From Natronospira sp. (GTDB taxonomy: Bacteria > Pseudomonadota > Gammaproteobacteria > Natronospirales > Natronospiraceae), in NCBI GenBank assembly GCA_003558125.1, contig PWMQ01000108.1, positions 1-64,000 of the forward strand: DNA of 64,000 bases, in the 5' to 3' direction. The position numbers and the translations under genes are program-made. Positions 8,829-18,687 of the stretch are shown piece by piece. The notes beneath the pieces were generated by a model that was not told where the DNA came from, searched no databases, and saw only the letters and a list, made by a program, of their open reading frames with translations. Numbering within the stretch: the stretch's first letter is position 1; every line of letters begins with the position of its first letter.

Positions 8829-11263
8829 TCGTGTCCCTCCTTGATTTCAATGTTTTGTTGTTCATCGGCAGCGCTTGCCTTTAGTAACTGCCCTGCCTCT
8901 GCTGCCGGCATGGGGCGGTAGAACAAGAAACCTTGTGCTTCATCGCAGCCATGGTCCCTGAAGAAGTCGCGTTGCCTTTGGGTTTCAACGCCTTCCACGA
9001 TTGTCTTTATCCCAAGCCGATCAGCGAGTGTCATTATGGTTTGGCTTATACCGCAGTCTTCCCTTACATCAGGGACACCTGTGACGAATGATCGGTCAAT
9101 CTTGAGGTAGTCCAGGGGGAATTGGCGGAGATAGGCTAATGACGAGTATCCCGTGCCGAAATCATCCATTGCCACGGTGACGCCGAGTTCACGCAGCTGC
9201 TCCAGGACGGAGCGACTAAGCTTTTGAGATTTCATGACTGCCGTTTCGGTGATCTCGATTTCGAGCAGACGGGGGTTCAAGCCCATTTGGGCCAGGCAGC
9301 TGGCTATTTTGTGAGGCAGATTCCTGTCATGAACGGCATCCGCGGACAGGTTGACAGCCACACGGAAGCCCTCAGGTCGGTCCGGGGGTAGCTGAGAAAG
9401 AATTTCGCAGGCATGATCCAGTACCCACTCGTTCAAACGGGGCATCAGACCGCTGGAGGCAGCGATTGGGAGAAAGTCCCCCGGAGAAATCTGTCCCTGC
9501 TCGGGGTGGTTCCAGCGAATAAGCCCCTCCATGGCGGTTATCCGGCTGTTCGAAAGCTTCACGATTGGCTGGAGATACAGAGCAAGCTCATCCCGTTCAA
9601 TTGCTTTTCTCAAGTCCGCGGAGATTCGAAAGCGAATCTTATTGCTCTCAATGATCTCTCTCTGTGAAACGCTGTGACTGGATCGTCCGTGAAGCTTGCT
9701 TTGGTAAAGCGCCGCGTCAGCCCTGGTGATCAATGTGTTGGCATCCTGACCGTCGCTGGGATGTCTTGCGATGCCGATACAGGTGCTTAAGTGGATTTCA
9801 TGGCCCTGAATGTGGAAGGGTCTTGTCATTGCCGATTCGATGGCTTGACATATGGAAGGGAGGGAGTTGTTGTCCTCCTCGGTGTCATGAATGATCGCGA
9901 ACTCATCACTCCCGAGGCGACCGATAATGTCGTCCCCGGAGATTGCGTCTTGCAGGCGATTGGCAACGGACTGCAATAGGCGATCCCCTGCATCGTGACC
10001 GAGACTGTTGTTGACTGTCTTGAAATCATCCAGGTCCAGCATCAATAGGGCTGGATAGAGTCTTCCGTGAGAGAGGCGGCGCTCCAGGAGTCGGGTGATG
10101 AAGCGTCGGTTGGGTAGAGATGTCAGTGCATCATGGTGCCGCAGGAAGTCCATGCGTTCTTCAAATTGTCTGTACCGGGAAACGTCATTGAAGACGAGGA
10201 TGATATTTTTGTTGTCCGGGCCATGTTGTACCAGCGACAGACTTACCAGGGCCGGGAATCCTTCATCATTGGCACGTTCGATCCATAGCTGACCCTCCCA
10301 GCGCTGTCGCGTGCTCAATGCATCTTTGGTCAGTGCCTGGAATGCCGGGCCCAGATTTTCTCCCATGATGTCCTGAACGGATAGGCCAACACTGGTTTTA
10401 TTGCTGCGTTCAAGCAGCCGTTCAGCGGAGGCGTTCATGGAGATCAATCGGTATCTCTCATCCAGGATGACAACGCCTTCGGCAATGCTGGCCAGAGCAT
10501 TCGCGAATATGATGATCTCTTTTCTGTTACGCTCACGCAGTCGGATGTCGCGCAACAGCTTCCGGCGCATGCTGTCGATCGCCTCTTCGAGGCGGTCAAT
10601 GCTGTCGGCGGCGCGGTTTCGGGACGAGGTCGGTTTCAGCGGCGTAGCCAACTTTTTGGAATCAATGGTGCGGGTATAGTCTTCTATCTTTTGCAGGCGT
10701 CGAATGACAAGGAAATGGGTCAGTAAGAGAAGGAAAAGGGCAATGAGCAGAGTGCGGCCGACATTGGCAGCAAGTGAGGCAAGGGAGTGATCAAGCAAGG
10801 CGCTCTTGCGGCTGGACAGGTCTCTGCTGAGCCATGCCATGCCCAGCAAGCGATCATCGTTCTGGGGGGATTGTATTGACAGGGCGATCGTGACCACATT
10901 ATCCCGATTCAATTCGGGTCCCAGATTGACTGCCTCTCCCTGGATGCTTGTGACTCTGGCAGCATCAACTCCCGGTGCATGGAGCAGGCCGTAAAGCACG
11001 ATTTCGGCGCGTTCCGTGTCAAGTTCCCACAGGCTTGCCGACAGAGCCGGCTCCACGGTCTCGCCCAGGCTCTTCAACTCCGCACTTGCCTCAGCCCGAA
11101 GATTCTGTTTTTGTGCCTGAATCTCGAAGGTGGTGTAGAGTGCAGCTAGTATCAGCGCTATTACACTGGTAAGCAGGGTCAGTCTCAAGGCCAGTCTGTT
11201 TCGACCAAACCAGGATGGCTTTGATTGCCAAGCCGGTTCAGATTGTCTGGCGCCGCGATTCAC
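8825..11263 (-). CDS. Membrane GGDEF-EAL protein, probable c-di-GMP phosphodiesterase
   Basis: The 812-residue protein has a cytoplasmic N-terminus, membrane helices at about 27-45 and 168-187 bracketing a ~120-residue periplasmic sensor, then a PAS domain (~245-375), GGDEF (~380-535) and EAL (~550-795). The cyclase signature is degenerate, GSDEF at 451-455, and the product-inhibition RxxD is absent, so synthesis is unlikely. The EAL side keeps the metal and catalytic residues: E579 in EGLIRW (EAL changed to EGL), the VNLS asparagine, ITE, DDFGTGYSS (700-708), KIDRSF and EGVE. Phosphodiesterase activity is the more likely output. Start and stop both overlap neighbours by four bases, so it is translationally coupled to the binding protein upstream and the chemoreceptor downstream. 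Confidence 0.92.
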   Translation of the reverse strand: MNRGARQSEPAWQSKPSWFGRNRLALRLTLLTSVIALILAALYTTFEIQAQKQNLRAEASAELKSLGETVEPALSASLWELDTERAEIVLYGLLHAPGVDAARVTSIQGEAVNLGPELNRDNVVTIALSIQSPQNDDRLLGMAWLSRDLSSRKSALLDHSLASLAANVGRTLLIALFLLLLTHFLVIRRLQKIEDYTRTIDSKKLATPLKPTSSRNRAADSIDRLEEAIDSMRRKLLRDIRLRERNRKEIIIFANALASIAEGVVILDERYRLISMNASAERLLERSNKTSVGLSVQDIMGENLGPAFQALTKDALSTRQRWEGQLWIERANDEGFPALVSLSLVQHGPDNKNIILVFNDVSRYRQFEERMDFLRHHDALTSLPNRRFITRLLERRLSHGRLYPALLMLDLDDFKTVNNSLGHDAGDRLLQSVANRLQDAISGDDIIGRLGSDEFAIIHDTEEDNNSLPSICQAIESAMTRPFHIQGHEIHLSTCIGIARHPSDGQDANTLITRADAALYQSKLHGRSSHSVSQREIIESNKIRFRISADLRKAIERDELALYLQPIVKLSNSRITAMEGLIRWNHPEQGQISPGDFLPIAASSGLMPRLNEWVLDHACEILSQLPPDRPEGFRVAVNLSADAVHDRNLPHKIASCLAQMGLNPRLLEIEITETAVMKSQKLSRSVLEQLRELGVTVAMDDFGTGYSSLAYLRQFPLDYLKIDRSFVTGVPDVREDCGISQTIMTLADRLGIKTIVEGVETQRQRDFFRDHGCDEAQGFLFYRPMPAAEAGQLLKASAADEQQNIEIKEGHE

Positions 11264-12093
11264 TGCGCGGACTCCGGTTGTGGACAGGCCAGCTCGACTC
11301 TCGACCAGCCATCGGGAATACGCGTCTGAAATGCTTCCTGGTGTCTGGCCATGATCGATTGAGCGGTTCCATCAGCACATAATGTTTCCCAGGCTCGATT
11401 GAATTCCCGCTTAAGTAAGTCTCCATCGGGGTGAGCACGCGAGGTTATGAGATGGAGTTCATGCCAGGTTTCCGGCGCAGGATGGAAGGAGAAGTCATCA
11501 AGCGGGTCAAGGTCTGTGTTTTTGGATATGAGGTGTGCGGCGATAATTGGCGCGGTGACGGTCAGGTGAGCCCGCCCATTGCCAACCATATCCAAGCAGT
11601 TACGCATGTTCCGGGCGCGGATGATTTCACTTCTCAGGGAGGATAGACGCCAGCCAATGCTGTCTGGGACAGCGTATCCGATGGGCAAGCAGAGCCGGGT
11701 TGGGCCATCGGGCAGCTCTGCGACAGGTCCGTTGTTGGCCGATATTAGCTTGACCCCCATGCGTAACAGCGGCCGGGAGTAATACATCTCTCCCACCCTT
11801 TGCTTCGAGCGAACATAGGAGAAGCTGGCGTCATGGTAGGTATCCCGTGTATCGACATAAGCCCGTGCCCAGGGTTGGAACTTGACGCTCGTCTGGTATC
11901 CGGCCCGGTGGTAAGTGGCCGCCACCAGTTCCGTCATCAGGCCGCCGCCGAGCAGATCTCGACCACTGAGGGGCACCTCTTCGCCACCAGCCAGGGTCAA
12001 GCTGTCGCTGGCCGCCGATACCGAAGCGCTAAAAGCAATCAGCAAGCCGAGCAGGCCTGCCGTAATATTGAGTTTGTGGGCATTTTGTGCCAT
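11260..12093 (-). CDS. Periplasmic solute-binding protein family 3-like, sensor subunit
   Basis: The 277-residue protein has a signal peptide (LLGLLIAFSASVSAAS) and resembles the amino-acid-type periplasmic binding fold (SBP_bac_3), with regions such as FQPWARAY and YYSRPLLRMGVKL. The start at 12093 is chosen because an AGGA lies 4 bases before it and it gives a normal signal peptide; the in-frame start at 12222 would add 43 basic, unlikely residues. No ABC permease or ATPase genes are near. It is the first gene of an operon with the GGDEF-EAL and chemoreceptor genes, so it more likely delivers a ligand signal to these than feeds a transporter. The ligand is unknown. Confidence 0.8.
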   Translation of the reverse strand: MAQNAHKLNITAGLLGLLIAFSASVSAASDSLTLAGGEEVPLSGRDLLGGGLMTELVAATYHRAGYQTSVKFQPWARAYVDTRDTYHDASFSYVRSKQRVGEMYYSRPLLRMGVKLISANNGPVAELPDGPTRLCLPIGYAVPDSIGWRLSSLRSEIIRARNMRNCLDMVGNGRAHLTVTAPIIAAHLISKNTDLDPLDDFSFHPAPETWHELHLITSRAHPDGDLLKREFNRAWETLCADGTAQSIMARHQEAFQTRIPDGWSRVELACPQPESAQ

Positions 12094-12334
12094 TTCCTGG
12101 CCTTGCTCTGCTATTCGGCGGCTCTTGGTAAGGGCGTGGCCGCTAGGGTGCTTCATGGCGATGTGACGAGCTGACCTTCTGGGCGTTACAGCTTGGGCGG
12201 AAACAGGCCGCCTTGCTGGCATGGTTCAAGCTTGCTGGGCTATCCTTGTGGCAGAGCCGACGAGCGCGGGACTGCAGTGGCCCGTGTCAGTAACAAGTGG
12301 TCAGTGTCAGGCTGGAGAGAACCGGGGGTGAGTC

Positions 12335-12778
12335 ATGGAGCAGAGTCTCGGAAGTATCCTCAAAGACAAGCCGGGGGAATTGTTGGCTGTCGGTCCCAAT
12401 GCCAGCGTTAGTGAAGCGGCGCGGACAATGAGCAGTCATAACAAGGGTTGTGTACTGGTCATGGATGAAGGGGGGCTGCGTGGGTTGTTCACGGAACGCG
12501 ATCTGATGCGGCGGGTTGTGGCCGAGGGCCTGGATCCGGCCCGAACCCCAGTCAACGATGTGATGACCAGCGAGATCGTCACTGTGGGGCCGGAAGTGAC
12601 TATCGGGGAGGCCATGAGCCTCTGTACCCAGCGGCGTCTGCGTCACCTGCCTATCTACAAGGATGGCGAGCTGTTGGGTATTGTCTCGGCCGGTGACCTG
12701 ACCAAGGCGCTGGTCAATGACAAGCAGCACACCATTGATGATCTGATTGGTTACATTTACGGGACGGAGCCAGTTTGA
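12335..12778 (+). CDS. CBS-pair domain protein
   Basis: A 147-residue soluble protein consisting almost only of two CBS motifs (about 10-68 and 76-135), with the conserved endings GLFTERDLMRR and GIVSAGDLTKAL. Such stand-alone pairs bind adenosine nucleotides or related ligands and regulate partner proteins. The GGGGTGAG before the ATG is a good ribosome-binding site. It lies between the divergent signalling operon and the diguanylate cyclase gene, 110 bases before the latter, so joint transcription with that gene is possible. The partner is not identifiable from sequence. Confidence 0.88.
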   Translation: MEQSLGSILKDKPGELLAVGPNASVSEAARTMSSHNKGCVLVMDEGGLRGLFTERDLMRRVVAEGLDPARTPVNDVMTSEIVTVGPEVTIGEAMSLCTQRRLRHLPIYKDGELLGIVSAGDLTKALVNDKQHTIDDLIGYIYGTEPV

Positions 12779-12888
12779 ATTGACGGTCGGGGTGGGAGCA
12801 GAGTTGGAGGCTCCGCGCCGATCCGGACGCGCGGCTGCCGTAGGAGGAGTGCGGCATCGACCCAGAATCCGGATAGTAGAGGAATGTC

Positions 12889-15717
12889 ATGCAACGGGCA
12901 TCCCGATCCAGTCGGCCGGGCGGTGTAAAGTCCCGGACTAGTCCTGACCAGGTGGTGACGTCACTGGCGTTTCGCACATCCCCCTTTCTGTTTCTAGTCC
13001 TCATTTGCCTATTCTTGTGGTCTGGCGTTGCCGTTCCCCTGGCTGTACCGGACAATGATCCGGAGCAGGAAGCGCTGGTCGTCGCTCAAGACCATGCCTG
13101 GCCTCCATTCGCCTGGGAGGATGATTCGGGTCAGCCCCGGGGCCTGCTGGTGGAACTTTGGCAGCAGGTTGGGGAGGCGTTGGGGCGTCCGGTTCGATTC
13201 CATCTCAGCGACTGGCCCGAGAGCCTGAGAGCTGTGGACGATGGTGTGGCCCACGTTCATGGTGGGCTGCTCGTGACCCCAGAGCGTGAAGGATTTCTCA
13301 GCTTTGGGGAGTCACTCCTGCCCCTGTCGACGACCATTTTCGTTCCCAGCACCATGCCTGTTCTTTCCGTCGAAGATTTGGAGAACGAATCAGTGGGTGT
13401 GGTTCGAGGCAGTCGGGAAGCCCGCTTTTTGATCGATGAGCATCCCGGTCTGCTGCATGAAAGCTACGAGAACAATGCCGCCATGGTGCGAGCTGCAGTG
13501 CGGGGGGATATCCAGGTCTTCGTGGCCGATTATCCGGTGGCCATGTTTCTGTTGGGCCGGGAGGGCGCCAATCTCGATTTCCGCCCCCTGGGCCTTTTGT
13601 ATCAGGAGCCTCTTCGCTTCGCCGTTCGCCAGGGGGATGAGGAGCTGCTGTCCGCACTCAATGCGGCTGTACGGGGCCTCCCTCAGGGTGAACTGGATCG
13701 TCTGAGTCAGCGCTGGTTGCACAGCGAGCGAATCGAAGTTTTCCCAACGCTACCGGTGGTCGCCGCAGGTGCCGGTCTTCTGTTTCTGTTATTGCTCTTC
13801 TTGATTCTGACTCTCCAGCGCCAGCGCCGCGTGCTCAGGTCCAGTGTTCAGGCTAGAACCCAGGAGCTGGAGGCGGCGCGAAAAGCGCAAGAGGCATCAC
13901 TTCGATATTTTCAGCAACTGACCGCCAGTGTTCCGGGGGTTCTGTTCTGTTATCGACTCAACCTGGAAAGCGGAAAACATTGTTACCCCTTTATCAGCCG
14001 TAGGGTCAAGGATGTTCTGGGACTGGATCCCGACGAGCTTCGCCGGGATGCCTCGCCTGTCTTCGATCTCGCTCACCCGGATGACCGAGAGGCGGGCCTT
14101 AAAAGCATCATGGAATCCGCCCAGAATAATTCAAGCTGGCACTACGAGTTGCGTTTTCGGATGCCCGATGGGGAGTGGCGCTGGTTCGAGGCGCTATCCG
14201 TTCCGGCAAGGCAGGAAGGTGACCAGGTTGAGTGGTTTGGCCATTTCACCGAGATTCAGGGGCACAAGGACCTGGAGCAGGCGCTGAGGGAAAGGGAAGA
14301 GCAGTATCGCCTCATTGTCGAGAATGCCAATGACATTATCTATACGCTGACTCCGGGCGGTCTATTTCTTTATGTTTCGCCAAATTGGAAGGCGATGATG
14401 GGGCATGATCCGGACAGCCTGGTGGGACGTTCTTTTGAGCCCTTTGTTCACAAGGAAGATGTTCAGCAGTGCCATGATTTCCTGCGCCGGGTTGTAGCAA
14501 CGGGAGAGCCTCAAAGTGGCGTGGAATTTCGTGCCTACCGGATGGATGGAACATTCCGATGGTTTACTTCGAACGCCGCGCCGATTCTTGATGAGAGGGG
14601 AAATGTGAGTGCTTATCTCGGGATTGCACGGGATATCACCAATAAGAAACAGCGGGATGAAAATGCAGATTTCCAATTCCGGTTTCAACATCTGATTGCG
14701 GAGATTTCCAGTGATCTGGTTAATTTCCCTTTCGGTAGCGCCGATCCCAAATTGGATTACATCTTGCGGAGGATCGGAGAATTCTTCCAACTGGACAGGA
14801 CCTACCTCTTCTTGTTGGCTGATGAAGGACGCCACATGCGTAATGCGCATGAATGGTGTGCGGAAGGGGTAAACAGTGTGATCACAGATATGGCGGATGT
14901 GTCTGTGATGCAGATGGAGTGGTCCTATCACCAGATCAGCGCCATGCGCGAGAAGGGGCAGATCCTTTTGGTGGATGACGTTGATGCCCTACCTGAACCC
15001 CAGGCGAGTAATGAGAAGGTTTTGTTGAAGGGCCAGGGTGTCCGATCCATGTTCTGTGTGCCAGTAGCGACTCAGGGCGAAGTGATCGGTTTTTGGGGAG
15101 CCGACTCGCTGATTCAGAGAGAGTGGCCCAGAGAGTATTCCAATCTCCTGATTGTGGTGGCCAATCTGATTTCCGGTGTGCTGGACCGAAGTCGCCTGGA
15201 AGAAGATCTCGTCAATCTCTCTGTTACGGACCCGCTCAGTGGTGTATACAACCGTCGTTATACGATGGAGCGCCTGGAAGAGCGGCTGGATGAGGCGCGG
15301 CGTGGTGGGCGGAATATTGCCGTTGCCATGGTGGATATCGACCACTTCAAGCGCCTGAACGATTCTCATGGGCATATTGCAGGCGATGGGGTGCTGCGAG
15401 AGTTCTCCGCCATACTCTGTGAAAACGTCCGTTCCTTTGATGTGGTAGGGCGATTTGGTGGTGAGGAGTTCTTGATTGTATTTGCCGATGCCAGCCTGAA
15501 AGCCGCGGCAAGCGTCACGGAACGGATTCTGGAGCGTGTGCGCTCGACGGCTTTTCAGGGGCCTAACGGCGAGCTGCATATGACGGCCAGTGCGGGTATT
15601 GCCAGTAGTGAGGAGCTGGATCCCGGTTCTTTGCAGGTGGATTCCCTGGTAGGGTTGGCCGATGACCGGCTATACAAGGCCAAGCGGGCCGGACGGGATT
15701 GCCTCGTTGCCGAGTGA
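12889..15717 (+). CDS. Diguanylate cyclase with periplasmic binding-protein, double PAS and GAF sensors
   Basis: The 942-residue protein starts with a membrane anchor/signal segment (~30-52), followed by an SBP_bac_3-like periplasmic domain (~60-275), a second membrane helix (~285-305), a short coiled coil, two PAS domains (~340-465 and ~475-590), a GAF domain (~605-770) and a C-terminal GGDEF. The catalytic GGEEF is intact at 856-860, and RSFD five residues before it is the RxxD inhibitory site, so it should make c-di-GMP and be product-inhibited. AGAGGA lies 6 bases before the ATG. The periplasmic part is of the same type as the separate binding protein at 11260-12093. The ligand is unknown. 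Confidence 0.93.
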   Translation: MQRASRSSRPGGVKSRTSPDQVVTSLAFRTSPFLFLVLICLFLWSGVAVPLAVPDNDPEQEALVVAQDHAWPPFAWEDDSGQPRGLLVELWQQVGEALGRPVRFHLSDWPESLRAVDDGVAHVHGGLLVTPEREGFLSFGESLLPLSTTIFVPSTMPVLSVEDLENESVGVVRGSREARFLIDEHPGLLHESYENNAAMVRAAVRGDIQVFVADYPVAMFLLGREGANLDFRPLGLLYQEPLRFAVRQGDEELLSALNAAVRGLPQGELDRLSQRWLHSERIEVFPTLPVVAAGAGLLFLLLLFLILTLQRQRRVLRSSVQARTQELEAARKAQEASLRYFQQLTASVPGVLFCYRLNLESGKHCYPFISRRVKDVLGLDPDELRRDASPVFDLAHPDDREAGLKSIMESAQNNSSWHYELRFRMPDGEWRWFEALSVPARQEGDQVEWFGHFTEIQGHKDLEQALREREEQYRLIVENANDIIYTLTPGGLFLYVSPNWKAMMGHDPDSLVGRSFEPFVHKEDVQQCHDFLRRVVATGEPQSGVEFRAYRMDGTFRWFTSNAAPILDERGNVSAYLGIARDITNKKQRDENADFQFRFQHLIAEISSDLVNFPFGSADPKLDYILRRIGEFFQLDRTYLFLLADEGRHMRNAHEWCAEGVNSVITDMADVSVMQMEWSYHQISAMREKGQILLVDDVDALPEPQASNEKVLLKGQGVRSMFCVPVATQGEVIGFWGADSLIQREWPREYSNLLIVVANLISGVLDRSRLEEDLVNLSVTDPLSGVYNRRYTMERLEERLDEARRGGRNIAVAMVDIDHFKRLNDSHGHIAGDGVLREFSAILCENVRSFDVVGRFGGEEFLIVFADASLKAAASVTERILERVRSTAFQGPNGELHMTASAGIASSEELDPGSLQVDSLVGLADDRLYKAKRAGRDCLVAE

Positions 15718-15723
15718 GCTTCC

Positions 15724-17643
15724 CTATGGGCTCTCGCCACCGTCCTTGCGTTCTTCCAGTTCCAGCCAGCGTTCGGTGGCGGTATCAAGTTCCTCCTGGA
15801 CGGCCTGCATTTTCTCCATGTGTTCGCGAACCTGCTCAGGCTTCTGAGCATAGAAGTCCGGGTCCGCACTGGTCTGCTGCATTTCCGAGAGCGACTGTTC
15901 CAGGGATTCAATCTTCTCCGGTAGCATTGCCAGCTCCCGCTCCAGCTTGTAACTGAGCTTGCCCGGGCGGGGAGAGGGTTTGGCCTTCTGGCGTGGCTTG
16001 CTGCTGCTGTTTGGCTTGGCTTCCGTTCCCCTTTCTTTCTGCCAGGCATCCCAGCTGCCGCCCTGTCGGAGCCAGTCCGTGTAGCCGCCAACATACTCGT
16101 TTACCTGCCCGGGGGCTTCGAAGGCCAGAACGCTGGTAGCCACCTGGTCAACAAAGTCCCGGTCATGGCTAACCAGGATCAGGGTGCCGTCATAGTTAAC
16201 CAGGCGGTCCTCCAGCAAGTCGAGGGTTTCCAGGTCCAGGTCGTTAGTCGGCTCGTCCAGCACCAGCAGGTTGGCGGGCTGGCTGAACAGTCGGGCAAGC
16301 ATCAGTCGATTGGCCTCGCCGCCGGAGAGCTTGTCAATGGGGGCACGAGCCTGCTCCGGTGTGAACAGAAAGTCGGCCAGGTAGCTGATGATGTGGAGTT
16401 TGCGTTCACCCACCTGGATAAAGTCCCGACCTTCACCGACGTAGTCCGCCGCAGTCTGACCCGGCCGAATGGCGGCACGCTGTTGATCAAAGTAGGCAAT
16501 TTCCAGTCGGGTGCCGTGACGAAGCTGGCCCTGGTCGGCTTCCAGCTCACCGAGAAGCAGTCGGATCAGACTGGTCTTGCCGGAACCATTGGGACCAAGC
16601 AGGGCCAGCTTGTCGCCCCGCATGATGCGCAAGTCCAGTGGCTTCAGGTACCAATCCCCCATCTGGTGGGATAGTCCACGGGCTTCCACCACCAGACGGC
16701 CCGAGCGCTCGGCCTCCTGGATATCAAAGCTGGCCTTGCCCTGTTGTTCCCGACGTTGTGCCCTTTCTTCGCGCATGGCCTTGAGGGCTCTAACCCGGCC
16801 CTGGTTGCGTGTGCCGCGAGCCTTGATGCCCTGACGAACCCATTGCTCTTCCTGGGCCAGTTTCTTGTCGAAGGCGGCTGCATGATCGGCTTCCACCGCC
16901 AGCCGATGGGCCCGCTCCCTTTCATAGGCCTGATAGTCGCCTGGCCACATGGTCAGGTGGCCTCGGTCCAGCTCCAGAATGTCAGTGGCCAGGTTCTTCA
17001 GAAAGGCACGGTCGTGAGTGATGAAGATGAGGCTGCCGTTGAATCCGGCCAGGAACTGCTCCAGCCAATGAATGCCGAGAATATCCAGGTGATTGGTGGG
17101 CTCATCCAGCAGCAGAAGATCGGGGTCGCAGACCAGCGCTCGGGCGAGGGCGGCCCGTCGCCGCCAGCCGCCGGAAAGCTCTCCCAGGCGCTGCTCGGGA
17201 TTGAGCGCCAGACGGGTCAAGGTGAGATCGACTCTCTGTTGCAGGGCCCAGCCGTCGATGGCATCCAGTTCTTCCTGGATGCGTCCCAATTGCTGCAGGT
17301 CTGCTGGCTCGCTGCTGGTGGACAGTTCGTGAAAGCGCTGGAGCAGCTCGGCCTCCCGGCCCAGACCGCCGGCAACGAAATGCCAGACCGTCTCGGAACT
17401 GGCTTCGGGCAGGGGCTGGGCCAGTAAACTGACGCGGCTGCCCGGTTGTCGGCGAACGGTGCCCTCGTCCGGGACGAGTTCACCGGCAAGGATGCGGAGC
17501 AGGCTGGATTTGCCGGCACCGTTGCGGCCCAGCAAGGCAATGCGACGGCCACTCTGCACTGTCAGTTCGGCCTGGTCCAGCAGCACTTGCCGTCCGTAGG
17601 CCAGAGAGACCTGCTCCAGGCTGAGAATCGGCGCTGTACTCAT
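15724..17643 (-). CDS. uup: ABC-F ATPase Uup
   Basis: Cytoplasmic ABC-F protein that acts on ribosomes and on DNA structures rather than in transport. The 639-residue protein has two ATPase cassettes: Walker A GRNGAGKS and signature LSGGWRRR with LLLLDEPTNHLD in the first, and GPNGSGKT, LSGGEANR and LLVLDEPTNDLD in the second. The linker between them and a C-terminal coiled coil (about 555-630, KLERELAMLPEKIESLEQ) match Uup, whose tail binds DNA. AAGGA lies directly before the ATG. The stop is TAG and lies 6 bases from the stop of the convergent cyclase gene. Confidence 0.94.
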   Translation of the reverse strand: MSTAPILSLEQVSLAYGRQVLLDQAELTVQSGRRIALLGRNGAGKSSLLRILAGELVPDEGTVRRQPGSRVSLLAQPLPEASSETVWHFVAGGLGREAELLQRFHELSTSSEPADLQQLGRIQEELDAIDGWALQQRVDLTLTRLALNPEQRLGELSGGWRRRAALARALVCDPDLLLLDEPTNHLDILGIHWLEQFLAGFNGSLIFITHDRAFLKNLATDILELDRGHLTMWPGDYQAYERERAHRLAVEADHAAAFDKKLAQEEQWVRQGIKARGTRNQGRVRALKAMREERAQRREQQGKASFDIQEAERSGRLVVEARGLSHQMGDWYLKPLDLRIMRGDKLALLGPNGSGKTSLIRLLLGELEADQGQLRHGTRLEIAYFDQQRAAIRPGQTAADYVGEGRDFIQVGERKLHIISYLADFLFTPEQARAPIDKLSGGEANRLMLARLFSQPANLLVLDEPTNDLDLETLDLLEDRLVNYDGTLILVSHDRDFVDQVATSVLAFEAPGQVNEYVGGYTDWLRQGGSWDAWQKERGTEAKPNSSSKPRQKAKPSPRPGKLSYKLERELAMLPEKIESLEQSLSEMQQTSADPDFYAQKPEQVREHMEKMQAVQEELDTATERWLELEERKDGGESP

Positions 17644-17661
17644 TCCTTAATGTGCACGGAG

Positions 17662-18552
17662 TCAGTCTTCTCCGCGCCATCGAAACCCGGAGAGGTCCGA
17701 GAGTTCTTCGGTGCTCAGGATGCCCTCATGCCGCTCACCGTCGATTATCCAGGTGGGGTAGGACTCAATGCCGGCGGTTATGCAGGCAGCCGCCGTCAGC
17801 CCGCCGCGGCCACGGGGGTGACATTCCACATAGGGGAGCCGATCAGCCGAGGCGCCGAACAAGTCTTCCTGTTCCTGACAGGCCGGGCACCAATAGGCAC
17901 CGTAGAAGCGGGCACCGCTCTCATCCAGGTGCTGGGCCAGGGCCTGGAGCTCGGGGTCTTCCCGGCCCATGCCCGGCGTCAACAGGCCGCTGTAGTGCAG
18001 CTGCATGATGATTACCACGACGGCGGCCAGGCTGCCCGTGTTGATCAGCCAATCACGCCAGCGTCCGCCGGGGGCGGCCTGGGGGCGCTTGAGGGTCAGC
18101 CAGATGAAAATGGCGGCGATGGTTGCCAGTGATGTCATGCACCAGGGGCAAAGGGCGCGGAGCTCCACCAGGCCCAGCAGGGTGAGATAGACGCTGACCG
18201 TCAGTCCCACGAGGGCCACGACCCATTGCCAGCGCCAACGCTTGACCGAGGGCCGCATTTCGAAACTGACGAAGGCGATCAGGGCGTAGGCAAGGAAGCC
18301 AAACAGGGCCACTGGTACCCCGAACAGGGTCGACCAGCGGCTGCCCAGGATGATGTCACAGCCGGAGCCGGCCGCACACAGGGGCATGTCGCCGGTGGTG
18401 GAGGCGATCACCGTCAGCCAACCGGTAATGAGCATGCCGAAGGCCGCCAGGCCCAGAATGGGCCAATCCGGTTGCCGCTGAACTTTCGGGCTGCGACTGC
18501 GACGGCGGCTGCGACTGGCGGATTGCTGTTTGCGTCGATGTTTTCTGGCCAT
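17662..18552 (-). CDS. Vitamin K epoxide reductase (VKOR) family protein with thioredoxin-like domain
   Basis: Bacterial VKOR homologue that would reoxidise disulfide-forming proteins using quinone, a DsbB-like role. After a very basic N-terminus (RKHRRKQQ) there are about five membrane helices. The loop cysteine pair is in LCAAGSGCD, the catalytic pair in CPWC, and the C-terminal periplasmic thioredoxin-like domain has CPAC, all as in the fused bacterial enzymes. The ATG at 18552 gives 296 residues. The in-frame start at 18675 would run through the terminator hairpin of the upstream gene and is rejected, though no strong ribosome-binding site decides the matter. It is 18 bases upstream of uup. 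Confidence 0.88.
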   Translation of the reverse strand: MARKHRRKQQSASRSRRRSRSPKVQRQPDWPILGLAAFGMLITGWLTVIASTTGDMPLCAAGSGCDIILGSRWSTLFGVPVALFGFLAYALIAFVSFEMRPSVKRWRWQWVVALVGLTVSVYLTLLGLVELRALCPWCMTSLATIAAIFIWLTLKRPQAAPGGRWRDWLINTGSLAAVVVIIMQLHYSGLLTPGMGREDPELQALAQHLDESGARFYGAYWCPACQEQEDLFGASADRLPYVECHPRGRGGLTAAACITAGIESYPTWIIDGERHEGILSTEELSDLSGFRWRGED

Positions 18553-18633
18553 GAATTGTCGTCCGTCCCCCGGTGAATTCAGCCCGAAAGAATACGGTGT
18601 TGATGCCGACTCGTCCATCCCCAGGGCGGATAC

Positions 18634-18665
18634 AAAAAACCGGCGCGGGACTAGCCGCGCCGGTT
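18634..18665 (-). terminator. Intrinsic terminator of the yccA-like gene
   Basis: Read on the minus strand, a perfect 11-bp stem (18655-18665 with 18638-18648) closes a 6-base loop and is followed by six T residues (the A run at 18634-18639). It lies 22 bases after the stop of the Bax-inhibitor-type gene. Confidence 0.9.
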
Positions 18666-18687
18666 CCGGTATCAAGCTGTCCCCAGA

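Noticed and set aside
12193-12280. Sigma-54-like TGGCAT...TTGCT upstream of the CBS gene
   Set aside because: The distance between the GG and GC elements is about four bases too long for a sigma-54 promoter.
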